Source: Tethya wilhelma
Taxonomy: Eukaryota; Porifera; Demospongiae; Tethyida; Tethyidae
Length of the DNA: 64,000 nt
Assembly (NCBI GenBank): GCA_964030475.1
Contig: CAXIPT010000012.1
Span: 606,123 to 670,122, forward strand
Direction of reading: 5' to 3'
The position numbers and the translations under genes were made by a program. Shown piece by piece: positions 32,561-44,055 of this stretch (position 1 is its first letter; each line of letters opens with the position of its first letter). The notes under the pieces were generated by a model. It made no database searches, was not told the DNA's origin, and saw nothing but the letters and a program-made list of their open reading frames with translations.

Positions 32561-32929
32561 TGAATTTCTAAAAGAAGGTCACATGAAGTATTTATCTTTG
32601 CACTAAGCTGGGACTAGTAGTATTGTAATCAGCATAAAAGAGCAAATGAATTTTTATATGGTTTCTGACCCTTGCAAAAACAGTGGGAAACAGCATGGAT
32701 TTATGATTATAGTCAAGGCATTGATTCACCATAGACCATTTATTTGATAAACATGCAGGCACTTACGAAGAATTCACTATAGAAAACTTTGGAATTATAG
32801 CACTATAGTTGTAACAGAATAAAAAAACACTATGCATTAATTCCTCTTTATTTTTGTCCCAAATTATTTGGTGTCACATCATTTTGTTGCGAAATGATTA
32901 CACAAGAAGTACATAAATATAATTTTAGC
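32561..32929. other. Intergenic, nothing recognised
   Basis: AT-rich, no open frame or repeat recognised. Confidence 0.3.
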
Positions 32930-33122
32930 TCACTTTGTCCTGTTGACACCAGTAGAAGTGTGTTTATCCCAGCAGTAGTGCTCATAAAAGTTCCACATTG
33001 ATTCCACTTTATCTGAAAACTTGGTACTGAAGCTAGTGCATGGATCTTTCATCAAGTTGAAGCATTGCAACTGGCAAAGAGTAAGTGACCCTGTTGTATC
33101 TTGGAAGAGCAAATGAACTACA
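32930..33122 (-). CDS. Candidate terminal exon on the minus strand, unknown product
   Basis: On the minus strand an acceptor (TTATTCAG, complement of 33123-33130) opens a frame through VVHLLFQDTTGSLTLCQLQC to GVNRTK and TGA at 32932-32930. It carries C-x3-C and two further cysteines (DPC, HYCW). No upstream exon was found, so this is speculative. Confidence 0.2.
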
Positions 33123-33646
33123 CTGAATAATAAAAATTTAATTAATGTAAGATTGGACTATACACATGCGTGTAAATGGTGTATTGCATAAGTAGTCATG
33201 ATGCATAACTATACACTTGTTCCATCTGATTCAATTTAGAGAGATAAGCATTGATACCGATATACTTTAGCTTACACATCAGCAAGGATTTGTCACCTCC
33301 TATGGCACACACTAGCTGCAAGTCATGCCATCAAAATTGCCACTAGGATCTCACTTAGATAATTCTATGTATAGTTAAAACATGTTAGAAAACCTGATGA
33401 AGCATTCTCAATATGTACACAAGCGAAATTACCATAGATTTGCTCCAGGACATTATACCTATAGCATGTCATCATTACAAGATGGAGTGGTAACTTTTGA
33501 AAACCTGTTGTAAGAGGCCATCTGATTAGACGTCACCTTCTTATGATTTACTATCAGTTGCGAATCGAGGTACAATGAACTTGATCTGTGTGTGTGTGTA
33601 GGGGGGGGAGGGGGGGTGTATGTGTGTGTTTACATGACATTGGATG

Positions 33647-33687
<41 letters not shown>

Positions 33688-34119
33688 ACATGTGTGCATG
33701 TGCATGTATGTGTGTGTTTAAATAATTATGTGTTTATGTGTTTGTATACGTGGAAAACATAATCTAGTACAGAATGATCATTATTTGTGCAGCTGTACTG
33801 ATTCTTTATATATAGTGCTAAATATTGGTAAAAATGTTTGTCTGAACATGAATGTATCTACTATGGTTTTGCTAACTAATCATAAATTCTTGATGATGCC
33901 CCCTGTAGCTATGTATCCACACATACATGCAGACATCAAAGCAAGGTATCTACCCAGGGGAATTTCTACACAATAATCTAATTCAGTGCATTATGCTCAG
34001 AAATTCTGTATGTATGAATTTTTTCGTTGCCCTGCTTCTAGTGCTGTATGCCATTGTACCTAAAGATTGACTAAAAAAGAGTGCTGTGGGTTTCTTAGCT
34101 TGTCTGAGTATATCTAAAC
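33123..34119. other. Intergenic with (GT)n microsatellite
   Basis: 33586-33718 holds a G-run and a long interrupted (GT)n/(TG)n tract. The remainder is AT-rich without a supported gene. Open frames reading through the tract are artefacts. Confidence 0.5.
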
Positions 34120-34511
34120 ATGACCATTAACCTCAAGCAGTGGTGTGCAGTAACGAGTCAGCTTAAAGACGAGAAAGAATCTTTCGGACAACCCAATTAT
34201 TTTTTCAAATTCAGGTCTTCTCATCTTAATTGCCTTACAGCCAAGCTACCATCCAGTGCCTGGAAGGGGTACCACCTTGCTATGATATTATTGTGTACAC
34301 CACTGCTGTACAGAGTGTATATGGTGTTGCGGATTTTAATAATCTATCTGGTCAATGGCTCAGCAACAAGGACTAGCATTCTGAATACCAGCCTTTGTCC
34401 CAATGCAGGTTGGTACACTTGTAAACAGAGTTCAACTCTATACATACATATGCAAATTTATAGCCAATAGATATATGTATAGTGTTTACTCTGTGCATGT
34501 CGGCTATTAAG

Positions 34512-34798
34512 GATCGACCATCACGAACAATCTGCTGAGTCAACTACTACTGTCTGCTCTGACTCTCCTCCTCTATGTTGCCATGGTGATAACAGTGGTG
34601 TTCTTTAGTGCTAAAGAATACAGGTGTTCAAGATACAAGGAGCATCACTGGATGCTGACTCAGCAGCTACCTCATCAGGACTTACTTTGGTTGAACTATG
34701 GACCTGATTGTGAGGTCATTTATAATCCAGCGACCAACAACATGTATGCTGCACTAAGAATGAACAACATAATACGCTCTGAATGTAAGCACTTCATG
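34512..34798 (+). CDS. Candidate exon with one transmembrane helix
   Basis: After the acceptor AAG at 34511 the frame encodes STITNNLLSQ, a hydrophobic helix LLLSALTLLLYVAMVITVVF, and a cytoplasmic-looking stretch with two cysteines (KEYRCSRYKEHHW, NYGPDCEVIYNP). It ends at a strong donor (ATG|GTAAGA) in phase 0. That phase cannot join the next exon (35010), where it would create ATG-TGA, so it belongs to a different transcript or a decayed gene. Upstream, 34244-34410 is open in two frames with a protein-like segment SVYGVADFNNLSGQWLSNKD followed by TAG. Probably a membrane-receptor gene or its remains. Confidence 0.33.
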
Positions 34799-35017
34799 GT
34801 AAGATGGGTATTGCATGTATCAGTGGGGGAAGTTTGACCTATGTAATCACTGAATTTAGAAGTTGGATGAATTTATCTTCTATCAAGCACTAGATTGAGT
34901 CCCTTTTCATTGGCTTTTCTTCACATGCTGTGAATTTCCCTTTCGATTCTTTTGAAACTTGTACAACCATTTGCATAATAATTATTTTATTTGTTATGCA
35001 TGCATGCAGTGATCTTA

Positions 35018-38000
35018 ATGTATACTATGTCTGGCGACATCAAGAAACACTGTAAAAAGAAAAGTATGAGATCTGCATATCTTTTAATGCCAGGAGTGAT
35101 CTCACTCTTCCTCCAGCTCTCCTCTCTAGTGCTACTGGCAATGCTCCTCCTACTAGCTGGAGATGTGGAGAAAAACCCTGGACCCTTTCATGGTAATAAT
35201 TTATTGTTTTAATAAAATAGTATTATGACTATTATCATTATGGATTTCGTATACACATATAATTATAGGGTTAACTTTAGCAACACTGACTGAAAAACTA
35301 AGCTCAGCTAAAGACAAATGGCATGAAATTGGAGTACAGTTGGAAATTCCTACCTCTCAACTAAATGCCATTGAAGACATGCACCCTGAAGTAGACCGAC
35401 GATTGAGTGAGATGCTAGTTTACTGGTTGGATGGAAACACAATGACACCAATCTGTTGGGACTCTATACTAGAGTGTTTGAGAGCATCTACTGTTAACAA
35501 GAGAGGACTGGCAGAGGAACTACAAGAGAAATATTGTAAGCATGTTATTTCAAATTATCACACCGCAGTTGTTTTAACACAATAAAAGAGAAGAAAATTA
35601 AATTTTAATTACACACATAATAGGTTCAGAATCCACTAGAAAGCAGAGACCATCAACTCAAGATGAATATGATGTTTCAGTTTCTGGAGAGTGTCAAAGT
35701 GGTTAGCCATGATAGATCATAATAATAGTCTTAACTGAGAGTTTACTCAGTAAGTCTTATAAGTACAAATAAACTCATTCCTTACTGGTTAACAATTATT
35801 ATTATGTAGATCTACCACTGTAAAAAAAATAAAATTAAATTAAAAAAAAAAACAAAAAAAAATCAACTTTCGAGACATGAGATGTACTTTATAGATGGCT
35901 ATACCTGTATTATAGGCTTGCAAACTACTCAAGAAACAAAAGACCCCTGTCTTCCAATAGAGATAGACATAGACCTATCTACTTGTGAATCAAGAAAAAG
36001 ATGGAGACCTTCTTGTGAACAGGAATCTGAAGTAGCTGGCAGTTTACATGGCTCATTAACAGTTGATATAGCATCACAAAATAGTGAGTTGGTATTGAAA
36101 TCAGTTGTATAAATGATGAGATACGTATATACCCATTCTATAAATTTACCTTCTATTATACACGTTAAAACATGCAGAAGATAAAAGTTGTCCAAATCCG
36201 AAACGAGCAAAACATATACACTCAATGACATTTCCTCATCTTAATCTGAGTACATTATGTGAAACAGAAGCTGAATCAGAAGCTCTTCAAGCTAAACTTT
36301 GCAGTGATTTTGATAATATGACTAAAATGTTTCAGGACCTCATTATAGCTATAGGAAAATCATTAGAAGAAAGGAAAAAAAGTGCTGCTGATATCTTGGC
36401 GTGTGTGTCTCAGTTTAAAACATTGGAACCAGTCTACACTGATTTTCATAACTATAGGCGATCTACATTCCGACACCAATTTCCAGAACTGCAGAAACAA
36501 GCAACATCAATCAGCGAGGCTATGAACATCATTAGCAACTACTCTTCATTTTTCAACTATTGCTTAATTGAAGAAATTGTTCTTGGGTTAGGAACTGATG
36601 AAGATAAGGTACTCTTCAGAAGGTTCAAGACAGAATTTCAAGAATATGCCAAGCGTTCTGTATTCAAATGCCCACCAGATTTAGGAGTCAGCCAAAAAAA
36701 TTGGCCTTCATTTCTTATCAAAGTGGACCACAAAGGGTTTGAAGAATGCTCACTAAACCACTTGAGAAGTTTCACCAATAAAATAGCCGAACTACTTCAT
36801 CTTCCCATTGGCTTGCTTGTACTTGACTCTGTAACACCAGGGTGTTTGGAGCTAATTTATTTCATTCCCCTCTCTAGCTATCAGAATGTGTTCCCACTCT
36901 CCTGTCAACAAGAACAGGCTCTAGCAGCTCTTGGAGTTATAACTAAAATCTCTGCTGGTGCCTACCAGTATCCATCTAGCCACCAAAATGAGGATCATAA
37001 TGGTAATGCTGATAATAAACCAGATGATGGACCAGATGATGATGCTCCAAGTGAATCAGGATTTGGAACCGCACTCAGTACAGTCTTGACTGAATTATCC
37101 TGCTTACAAGATGAAACTGCTTTAGATAGAGACAATCCATATGATGTTGACTTTGAGCCTAGTAATTGTGAATCGCCATTTCACGAATTAGACCAGCAGA
37201 AACCTTCTAAGGAACCAACTGGGATTACTACTCCTCTACATATTGCAGCTTTTCATGGGAACTTGGACCAGATTAAGGTTGTAATGAAGTCTAATGCATT
37301 TAGTCCATTGCAAAGAGACAAATTTGGAAGCACAGCTCTTCATTGTGCTGTTAAGGGCCACCACATTAATGTTCTAAAATACTTTATCGAAGGTAAACAG
37401 TGTAACCCTACAGTCTGTGGTCAGTATGGTGAGACTCCGCTGCACCTAGCAGCTCGTCTTGGTCATTTTGACATAGTGGAATATCTAATCTCAGGTCAAA
37501 AAGTTGACCCAATGTGTCAGGATGAAAACGATATTACTCCATTGCATGCTGCCTGCATTGGAGGAAATCTTAATATTGTCATATACCTTGTTAAGGAATT
37601 CGAGAAGTACCTCAGTGTCAGCCAGATATTTTCAGATAAAACAAAACAAGGTGGCACTCCTCTCCATTATGCTGCACTTAATGGCAATGTTAAAATTGTG
37701 AGTTTTTTTGTTTCAGAATTAAACTGTGATCCTAGCATTACAGGTAGACATGGTTTAAGGCCACTCCATTGTGCAGCTGAAAGGGGACACTTAAATGTAC
37801 TGAAACTCTATATCGAAGAATTTAACCTTGATCCTAACATTCAAGGATCAAAAGGTTTTACGCCTCTACATTGTGCAGCTCGGGGTGGTCACGTGGAAGC
37901 AATAAAGTACATGATTGACACTGCAAAATGTGGCATCTCACAGCAAAATGATTATAAATTTACTCCACTTCATATTGCTGCAAGATATGGACACCTAAAT

Positions 38001-39591
38001 TCCATTAAATTACTACTAAACAGAGGTTGTAATCCATCTTGCAAAGATATGCTCAGTAACACCCCACTTCACTATGCTGCACTTGGTGGTCACTTGAAAG
38101 TAGTGGAATTCTTCATCACAATGTTTAATCTTAATCCTGACATTCAAGAAAATGAAGGATTTACACCTCTTCATTTAGCAGCTCAAGGTGGTCATGTGGA
38201 TGTAATGAAGTACTTGATTGACATTGTAAAATGCAACCCTTCTCAAGAAACCTACATAAAAAACACTTCTCTTCACATTACTTCTGTCAAAGGACACTTA
38301 GAAGCCATCAAATACTTACTAGACAAAGGTTGTGATCCACATTGTAAAAATTTGCATTGTAACACTCCTCTACACCTAGCTTCACTCTGTGGTAATTTAG
38401 ATGTGGTAAAATTCTTCATCAGAGAGTTAAATTTTGATCCTGACATTCAAGGAAATACTGGCTGTACACCTCTTCATTTAGCAGCTCAAGGTGGTCATGT
38501 GGATACAATAAAGTACTTGATAGACATTGCAAAATGCAATCCTTCACAAGAGAATAATGATAGAGGTACTCCTCTTCTCATTGCTGCTGCTAATGGACAT
38601 ACTGAAGCCATCAAATTACTTTTGGATAAAAAGTGTGATCCATATTGTAAAAATAGGTACAGTAACACTCCTCTCCACCTCGCTGCACTTTGTGGACACT
38701 TGAATGTAGTAGAATTCTTTATCAAAGAGTTCAATTTTGATCCTGACATCAAAGGAGAAAATGGTTCAACTCCTCTTCATTGTGCTGCTGAAGGGGGTCA
38801 TGTGGATACAATAAAGTACTTGATTGAATTCGCAAAATGCAACCCTTCTCAAGAGAATAATGATAAATTTAAAGCTACTCCTCTTCATATTGCTGCGGCT
38901 AATGGTCAATTAAACGCTGTCAAGCTACTAGTAGACAAAGGCTGTGATCCATGTAGTAGAGACATAAATTACGACACTCCTCTTCACATCGCCGCAAGTA
39001 TGGGATATGCGGATATAGTCAAGTACTTGATTGATGACATACAGTTCTATCTTTCAGAATCAAGTAACAATGCCAATCAAACTCCACTTCACCATGCTGC
39101 TGCATCTGGGCATCTAGAAGTAGTGAAGCTCCTGATATCAAGGGATTACTATGCAATGCATAAAGATGAGCATCAACTTACACCTGTTGATTATGCAATG
39201 AAATTTGGCCACAAGAATATTGTTCAGTTTTATGATGAGAATGACCTCTGTCTTCCAGATATTCCAGTGGTGGGCGATACAGTTTTAACATTAATAGACA
39301 GTACGAGCATTTATAGGAATGACCATATTCAAGTATTTGACTATTGCTTTTTTATTGTTGGCATTATAGGTGAGCTTGATAATAATGGATTTTGAACTTC
39401 TCTATACCCTTCTAACTATATAAATAAACAATTACAATAGTTACTCTAGTTATAGTGCTCACAAATAGATTAATTTTAAAGTCTCAAACTGGTTGTATTA
39501 TATGCAATATACATGCATAATTATTATTATTACAGTGGTATTAAGTACAATTATGTTAGAACAGGCCTACCACATGCACAGCTCTATGTGA
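35018..39591 (+). CDS. 2A-leader / Death domain / shared domain / 20-ankyrin / C-terminal TM protein, six exons
   Basis: Exons 35018-35192, 35269-35535, 35624-35701, 35916-36083, 36178-39369 and 39536-39591 join with all five introns in phase 1 (1311 residues). Residues 1-55 are a basic then strongly hydrophobic leader ending in a 2A-like motif, DVEKNPG|P, at 49-56. Residues 60-148 form a Death domain (KWHEIGVQLEIP, MLVYWLDG, CWDSILECLRA). Residues about 265-497 match the neighbouring gene at 50756. About 579-1251 are 20 ankyrin repeats (TPLHxAA-GH). Splicing at 39369/39536 creates a C-terminal hydrophobic helix (YCFFIVGIIVVLSTIML). Known: Death domains and ankyrins mediate signalling complexes. 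Inference: ribosome skipping yields a separate leader and a Pro-started adaptor; failure to skip could send the whole protein to membranes. The alternative without the last splice ends at 39395. Confidence 0.75.
35162..35185 (+). other. 2A-like ribosome-skipping motif
   Basis: Encodes DVEKNPGP preceded by LLLLAG, matching the consensus D-(V/I)-E-x-N-P-G-P with the usual upstream hydrophobic/Gly context. Skipping would occur between Gly55 and Pro56. It lies 7 bp before the exon end, and the next exon keeps frame into the Death domain, so it is part of a host gene and not a viral remnant. Confidence 0.85.
37858..39000 (+). repeat. Super-repeat of three ankyrin units (about 306 bp)
   Basis: The triplets beginning FTPLHCAARGGH, FTPLHLAAQGGH, CTPLHLAAQGGH and STPLHCAAEGGH share the same internal order (KYLID-AKCNPSQ, AIKLLLDKGCDP, NTPLHLA-LCGHL, FNFDPDIQG). 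The DNA is close enough between units to suggest recent unequal exchange. Confidence 0.7.
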
Positions 39592-39600
39592 AATACGTGT

Positions 39601-39606
39601 AATAAA
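39601..39606 (+). terminator. Polyadenylation signal AATAAA
   Basis: Ten bases after the proposed stop at 39589-39591, consistent with the alternative last exon and the very short 3' UTRs suggested elsewhere in the window. Confidence 0.5.
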
Positions 39607-39728
39607 CCTGAGGACGTAGGCTGAGGGTTTAATCAATATTATGAAATTTTTATTATTTGTAATAACGTGGACCTCTCCAATAGAATCAGACATCATGCTA
39701 AGCAAATTCGATGACAGTTTATGCCACA

Positions 39729-40240
39729 CAAATTATTATCCACGTGCAAAGGAAGGAAGAGAGCCTGGAGATTTTAATCCCGTGCACGTTGTGGTTGTAT
39801 GTGTTAGGGCATTGCAGTCAAAATCGCCCACGCTTACCCTTTGATCCAGTTATTTGTAGTGCTCAAAGTTAATGAGAAGCTGTCGTTTTCAACAGTGAAT
39901 TAAGCTTCAAAACTATGTCTACTTGGATTTATACTAACCTGAGAGAGTCTCTAATATCTACAGACTTGCAGTAAGTTGCCATTTTGTATGAGGAATAGTG
40001 GTAGCAAACCATTCAAAATGGCAAAAGTTTGTCAACTTTCTTTTTCTCCAGGGTAGTAGTTAATGCTAATAGCACAGGACACAGTCTATCTCTTTAGTTT
40101 CTTGGACAAAACTGTTGCTTCACACAGCTTAAATTTTTGTTTGACTGCAATGCCCTAACCACGTCCAACCATGACGTGCACGTGATTAAAATCTTTCAGG
40201 CTCTCTCCCTCCCTTTTCACTGACGTGGATAATAATTTGC
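39729..40240. mobile_element. Fold-back element with about 100-bp inverted repeats
   Basis: 39729-39833 and 40137-40240 are imperfect reverse complements (AAATTATTATCCACGT, GAGAGCCTG, ATTTTAATC-CGTGCACGT, TTAGGGCATTGCAGTCAA). The interior is about 300 bp and non-coding. Part of the arms resembles the GAGCCTGG words of the 29184 element. No target duplication found. Confidence 0.65.
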
Positions 40241-40383
40241 ATGTAGAAAAAATTGGCGGGAGGGAGCCTGGTTCGAGGCCATTAAACATCCACAACTTCA
40301 GATTAAATCTTATCGCTAACAATCATTAACTCATTCTACATCAACTTAGCTAAAGAACACACTTCAAACCATATTCACTAAAC

Positions 40384-40850
40384 TATTCATTGTCTACAGT
40401 TTCTGGGTACACACCAATATCCTGAAAGTAAACTATATACCAATTCTACTAATGAAGCTAATGGATAAGAGCCCGATCGATCCACTTCTTGGAGAGCTCA
40501 GAGAATGCACTCCCATACTAAATCCAGGTCAAATTTAGCCATCGTGGCAACATCACCAGGGCCATTTCTTACTTAAAATTCAAACAGAATCACTCATAGG
40601 AATCTCTCTACAAGCTACTCATGTATTCTTCAGATTATGTCCAGATGCAAACATCTACATGCCTCCTCAGGCTGTGACAGATCCAACTGTTTACACAGAA
40701 AAAGTTGATTCCTATGCAATTAGAACATTTATTATCCAGATCTTGACCAGATGCTTCCTTAAACCAAGAGATTGACACAAGATAGTACACACAACTGATC
40801 CACGATTCCCTGAGCTTCAGAAGTTGAACAAAGACATAACCACATCATGT
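40384..40850 (+). pseudogene. Decayed partial copy of the kinase gene downstream
   Basis: Aligns with 41481-41980 of the intact gene: CAGTTTCTGGGTACACA, CCAATTCTACTAATG, CACTTCTTGGAGAGCTCA, CACAGAAAAAGTTGATT, ATCCAGATCTTGACCAGATG. A deletion joins the HRD-loop region to the activation segment, removing the DFG motif, and several stops and frame changes are present. It covers kinase residues of about 90-255 only. Confidence 0.75.
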
Positions 40851-41210
40851 TACTGCAAAATAACTACCTACTTGTAGTACATGGACACATGTACTACAAG
40901 CCAACAATGGAGTATGGTATAGACCTCGAAATACCAGTCTTACCACAACTTTATTTTGTCCATATTTGGGATTGATATATTTAGCCTCATGACCCACGCA
41001 ATGTAATCACTATATCCTGTTGACCTTTTAAAATAGGCAAAGAAGACACTTTGCATGAGTCACTTTGAAAGTATTTAAAGTCCATCCTGACATCTATAAA
41101 CATCTCACACAACTACCTAGGTAAGAACATTTAGGATCACTAGTCTAAGACTAGTCAAATCTTTAACTTAGTCTTCACACAGATGCTGCTGTCTACTCAA
41201 TAGGCTATTT

Positions 41211-43613
41211 ATGGCTCAGCAGAAACATCAGGACACACCCACAATCGGCTATAGATCAATTCAACTTCTAAAGGATCAAACTCTTGGTATTGGATCGTAT
41301 GGCTCTGTTTGCAAGGCTCTGTGTGATGATCTCCTGTGTGCTGCGAAGATCATCCACCCAACTCTTTTTGATCCAAATGTACATCGACTAATTGAACGCC
41401 AAAGAGAACACAGACTACCCATTCATCGTTTCATGCAGGAGTGTGAATTTATGAGTGCAGTAAGGCATCCTAATATTGTACAGTTTCTGGGCACACATCT
41501 AGATCCTGAATTTAGACTACCAGTTCTACTAATGGAGCTCATGGATGATAGCTTGACCCACTTCTTGGAGAGCTCACAGAATGCTATACCCTACCACATC
41601 CAAGTCAAATTTTGCCATGACATTGTAATGGCTATTTCTTATCTACATTCTAATGGAATCACTCACAGGGATCTTTCTAGTAATAATGTGTTACTACGTG
41701 GAAATATAATAGCCAAAGTTACAGATTTTGGAATGGCAAAGCTTGGTGATATAAACCCTCAAGCTACTCGTGTGTCCTTTACATTGGGTCCAGGTACAGA
41801 TGCTTATATGCCTCCTGAAGCTGTGAAAGATCCACCTGTCTACACAGAAAAAATTGACTGTTTTGCAATTGGAACACTCATCATCCAGATCTTGACAAGA
41901 TGCTTCCCTAAACCAGCAGATCGTCATAAGACCATACAAATAGACCACCCTGAATATCCAAGTGGTACTGTTGATGTAAGAGTTTCAGAAGTGAAACGAA
42001 GACAAAACCACATCAGACTAGTTGATCCCAACCACCCTCTCCTACCAATTGCTCTCGGCTGTCTCAAGGATAGTGATGTTGAACGTCCTTCAGCTCAGGA
42101 GCTGTGTCATAGAGTAGTAGCTCTCAAAGAAGCACCTCAGTTCACGGAAAGTATAAGGAGAGTTCAAGAAAGGCTAGAACTAGCTGGTATTACTACTGAG
42201 AGAGAGGAAGAACTACGACAACAAGTTCAAGACAAAGATAACATCATAGAAACAAAAGATCAGCAAATTCAAGAACTACAGCTATTAATAGGGTCACAAA
42301 ATGACCACTTACAACAAAAGGATGACATCATACAAGAGAAAAACGATGTCATAAAAGAAAAAGAAGCCATCATACGAGAAAAAAACAGGAACAAAGATGA
42401 CATCATACAAGACAAAGAACAGACAATTGTAGCTAGTCAACAAGAATGCCAACAGCTGAGAGGAACTATCAGAGACCAACAAAGACAACTGCTACAGGTC
42501 ACTCAGCAACTTGAATCCAGTCAACAAGTGTCAGCTCAATTTCAGACAAAGATACAGGAACTAGAGCAACAGCTAAAGAGAAAATCACCAACTGAGGTAC
42601 TAGCTAAACCACTCAGAGATCCCCCACAGACTCATCACACGAACACCAGCAGTAGAGCAGCCACAGCAACCAGGAAGAGCCTGACACTGAGGTGGAGAAA
42701 GGGCAAGAAGGCACCGTGTAAGATAAGCAGAGGGAGTAATGCTGTTGTTGATGGTGACATGGTGTACATTACAAGTACATTTAAATCTGTTCATGTCTAC
42801 TATTCCAAAAATTGCACCTGGGTTAAACTTCCAGCCTGTCCATGTTACTTCAGTTCTATAGTAGTCATCCAAAACTCCTTAACTGCCATCGGTGGGAGTG
42901 AGAGTGTATTTAGTGATAAACAAACTAATCAGCTCTTTAGTCTTACTGAAGAAGCCTGGGGTAAAAGATGGAGAGAGGTGTACCCACCAATGCCCACAAA
43001 GAGATTATCATCAATTGCAGTGTGTACTGGACAGGTTCTAATAGTTGCTGGAGGAAGTACTCAAGACAAAACGACACTAAGAACAGTGGAAATTATGGAT
43101 ATTGATACAAAACAATGGTCATCTGTCGCAAATCTTCCTGAACCACTCTCTGGTGCCTCAGTAACCATTTGTTCTCATAGTATCTTCATTAGCGGAGGAT
43201 GGAATGCGAGTGGACCTATCAAGTCAGTATACACCTGCACCCTAGCTGACCTCTTCCAGTCTTGTCCGGCAAGATCACTAGGAGAACTATTAGCTCAATT
43301 TCTATCACTAACCAGTCCACCCAAGTCTACAGTATGGAGCAAAGTTGCTGATCTCCCAGTTACACATTCCACTTGTGTCACACTTCACGATCAACTGTTA
43401 GTCATGTGTGGAATTGATTCTGAAGGCAAACCCACTTCAGACGTTCATCAATACCATCCCACCTCCAACACATGGGAGGTTATCAGTCACATGAACACTA
43501 GACAATGGCTGTGTTTTGCAGCTGTTCTCCCCACCAATGAACTAATGGTGGTGGGTGGTTACAGTAGTGTGTTCACTGAGACTGACTCTGTAGAAATAGC
43601 TACTGTTGTCTAG
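41211..43613 (+). CDS. Protein kinase - coiled coil - Kelch-repeat protein (single exon)
   Basis: 800 residues from ATG at 41211. The kinase domain (about 18-310) has all key residues: glycine loop LGIGSYGSV (25-33), Lys46 in CAAK, a helix-C Glu at 77 or 79 (MQECEF), HRDLSSNN (152-159), DFG (172-174) and PPE (201-203). It is probably active and of TKL type. A highly charged coiled coil (about 315-465, QDKDNIIETKDQQIQELQ) follows. The C-terminal half (about 490-800) has degenerate Kelch units (AIGGSES, VAGGST, ISGGWN, MCGIDSEG, VVGGYSS) likely forming a beta-propeller for partner binding. Known: kinase-coiled coil-Kelch fusions form lineage-specific expansions in some basal animals. Substrate unknown. 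A decayed partial duplicate lies 360 bp upstream. Confidence 0.9.
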   Translation: MAQQKHQDTPTIGYRSIQLLKDQTLGIGSYGSVCKALCDDLLCAAKIIHPTLFDPNVHRLIERQREHRLPIHRFMQECEFMSAVRHPNIVQFLGTHLDPEFRLPVLLMELMDDSLTHFLESSQNAIPYHIQVKFCHDIVMAISYLHSNGITHRDLSSNNVLLRGNIIAKVTDFGMAKLGDINPQATRVSFTLGPGTDAYMPPEAVKDPPVYTEKIDCFAIGTLIIQILTRCFPKPADRHKTIQIDHPEYPSGTVDVRVSEVKRRQNHIRLVDPNHPLLPIALGCLKDSDVERPSAQELCHRVVALKEAPQFTESIRRVQERLELAGITTEREEELRQQVQDKDNIIETKDQQIQELQLLIGSQNDHLQQKDDIIQEKNDVIKEKEAIIREKNRNKDDIIQDKEQTIVASQQECQQLRGTIRDQQRQLLQVTQQLESSQQVSAQFQTKIQELEQQLKRKSPTEVLAKPLRDPPQTHHTNTSSRAATATRKSLTLRWRKGKKAPCKISRGSNAVVDGDMVYITSTFKSVHVYYSKNCTWVKLPACPCYFSSIVVIQNSLTAIGGSESVFSDKQTNQLFSLTEEAWGKRWREVYPPMPTKRLSSIAVCTGQVLIVAGGSTQDKTTLRTVEIMDIDTKQWSSVANLPEPLSGASVTICSHSIFISGGWNASGPIKSVYTCTLADLFQSCPARSLGELLAQFLSLTSPPKSTVWSKVADLPVTHSTCVTLHDQLLVMCGIDSEGKPTSDVHQYHPTSNTWEVISHMNTRQWLCFAAVLPTNELMVVGGYSSVFTETDSVEIATVV

Positions 43614-44055
43614 AGAGCAAATTGAGCCTTTACTTCATTATGTCATTTTCGAAATTGCAAGAAATCTTGAAACCATAAAAACAAAACATTATTTGATGAT
43701 ATTGCATGTACATTGCCATGTTAACCCAAGTTTATATACAGTTGTGCAATTAAGCAATGCCATATCTTTTTTGCATTGACTCATTATTAGAGATTTTTAC
43801 TACTATTACTGCATACTCTCATAATTATATTATTATATCATATTATTATAAGCAAAGTTGTGAGTGTCCATGTGTGCGTGTGTGTGTGTGTGTGTGTAAC
43901 GGAGGGTCACCGGAAGTGATGCGACCTCGAGCTAAAACGCTACCTTTTCCCATGGAGGACTGTGAAAAGTGCAAGCTATAAAAAGTGTGCCTAGAGAGCT
44001 AGCTTAAATAGTGCTAGCCTAGGAGAGAATGGCAGGCGCTACAAGTAGGCTAACT
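43614..44055. other. 3' flank with short (GT)n
   Basis: AT-rich flank of the kinase gene; (TG)n at 43878-43898. No gene supported. Confidence 0.4.

Noticed and set aside
33586..33976. Open frames around the (GT)n tract
   Set aside because: Driven by low complexity; no splice or domain support.
34120..34470. 116-codon plus-strand open frame
   Set aside because: It runs across an apparent intron-exon border, and another frame looks more protein-like; neither could be established.
35162..35185. 2A motif as a sign of an integrated virus
   Set aside because: It is in frame with a host-like spliced Death-domain exon, and no capsid, helicase or polymerase sequence is nearby.
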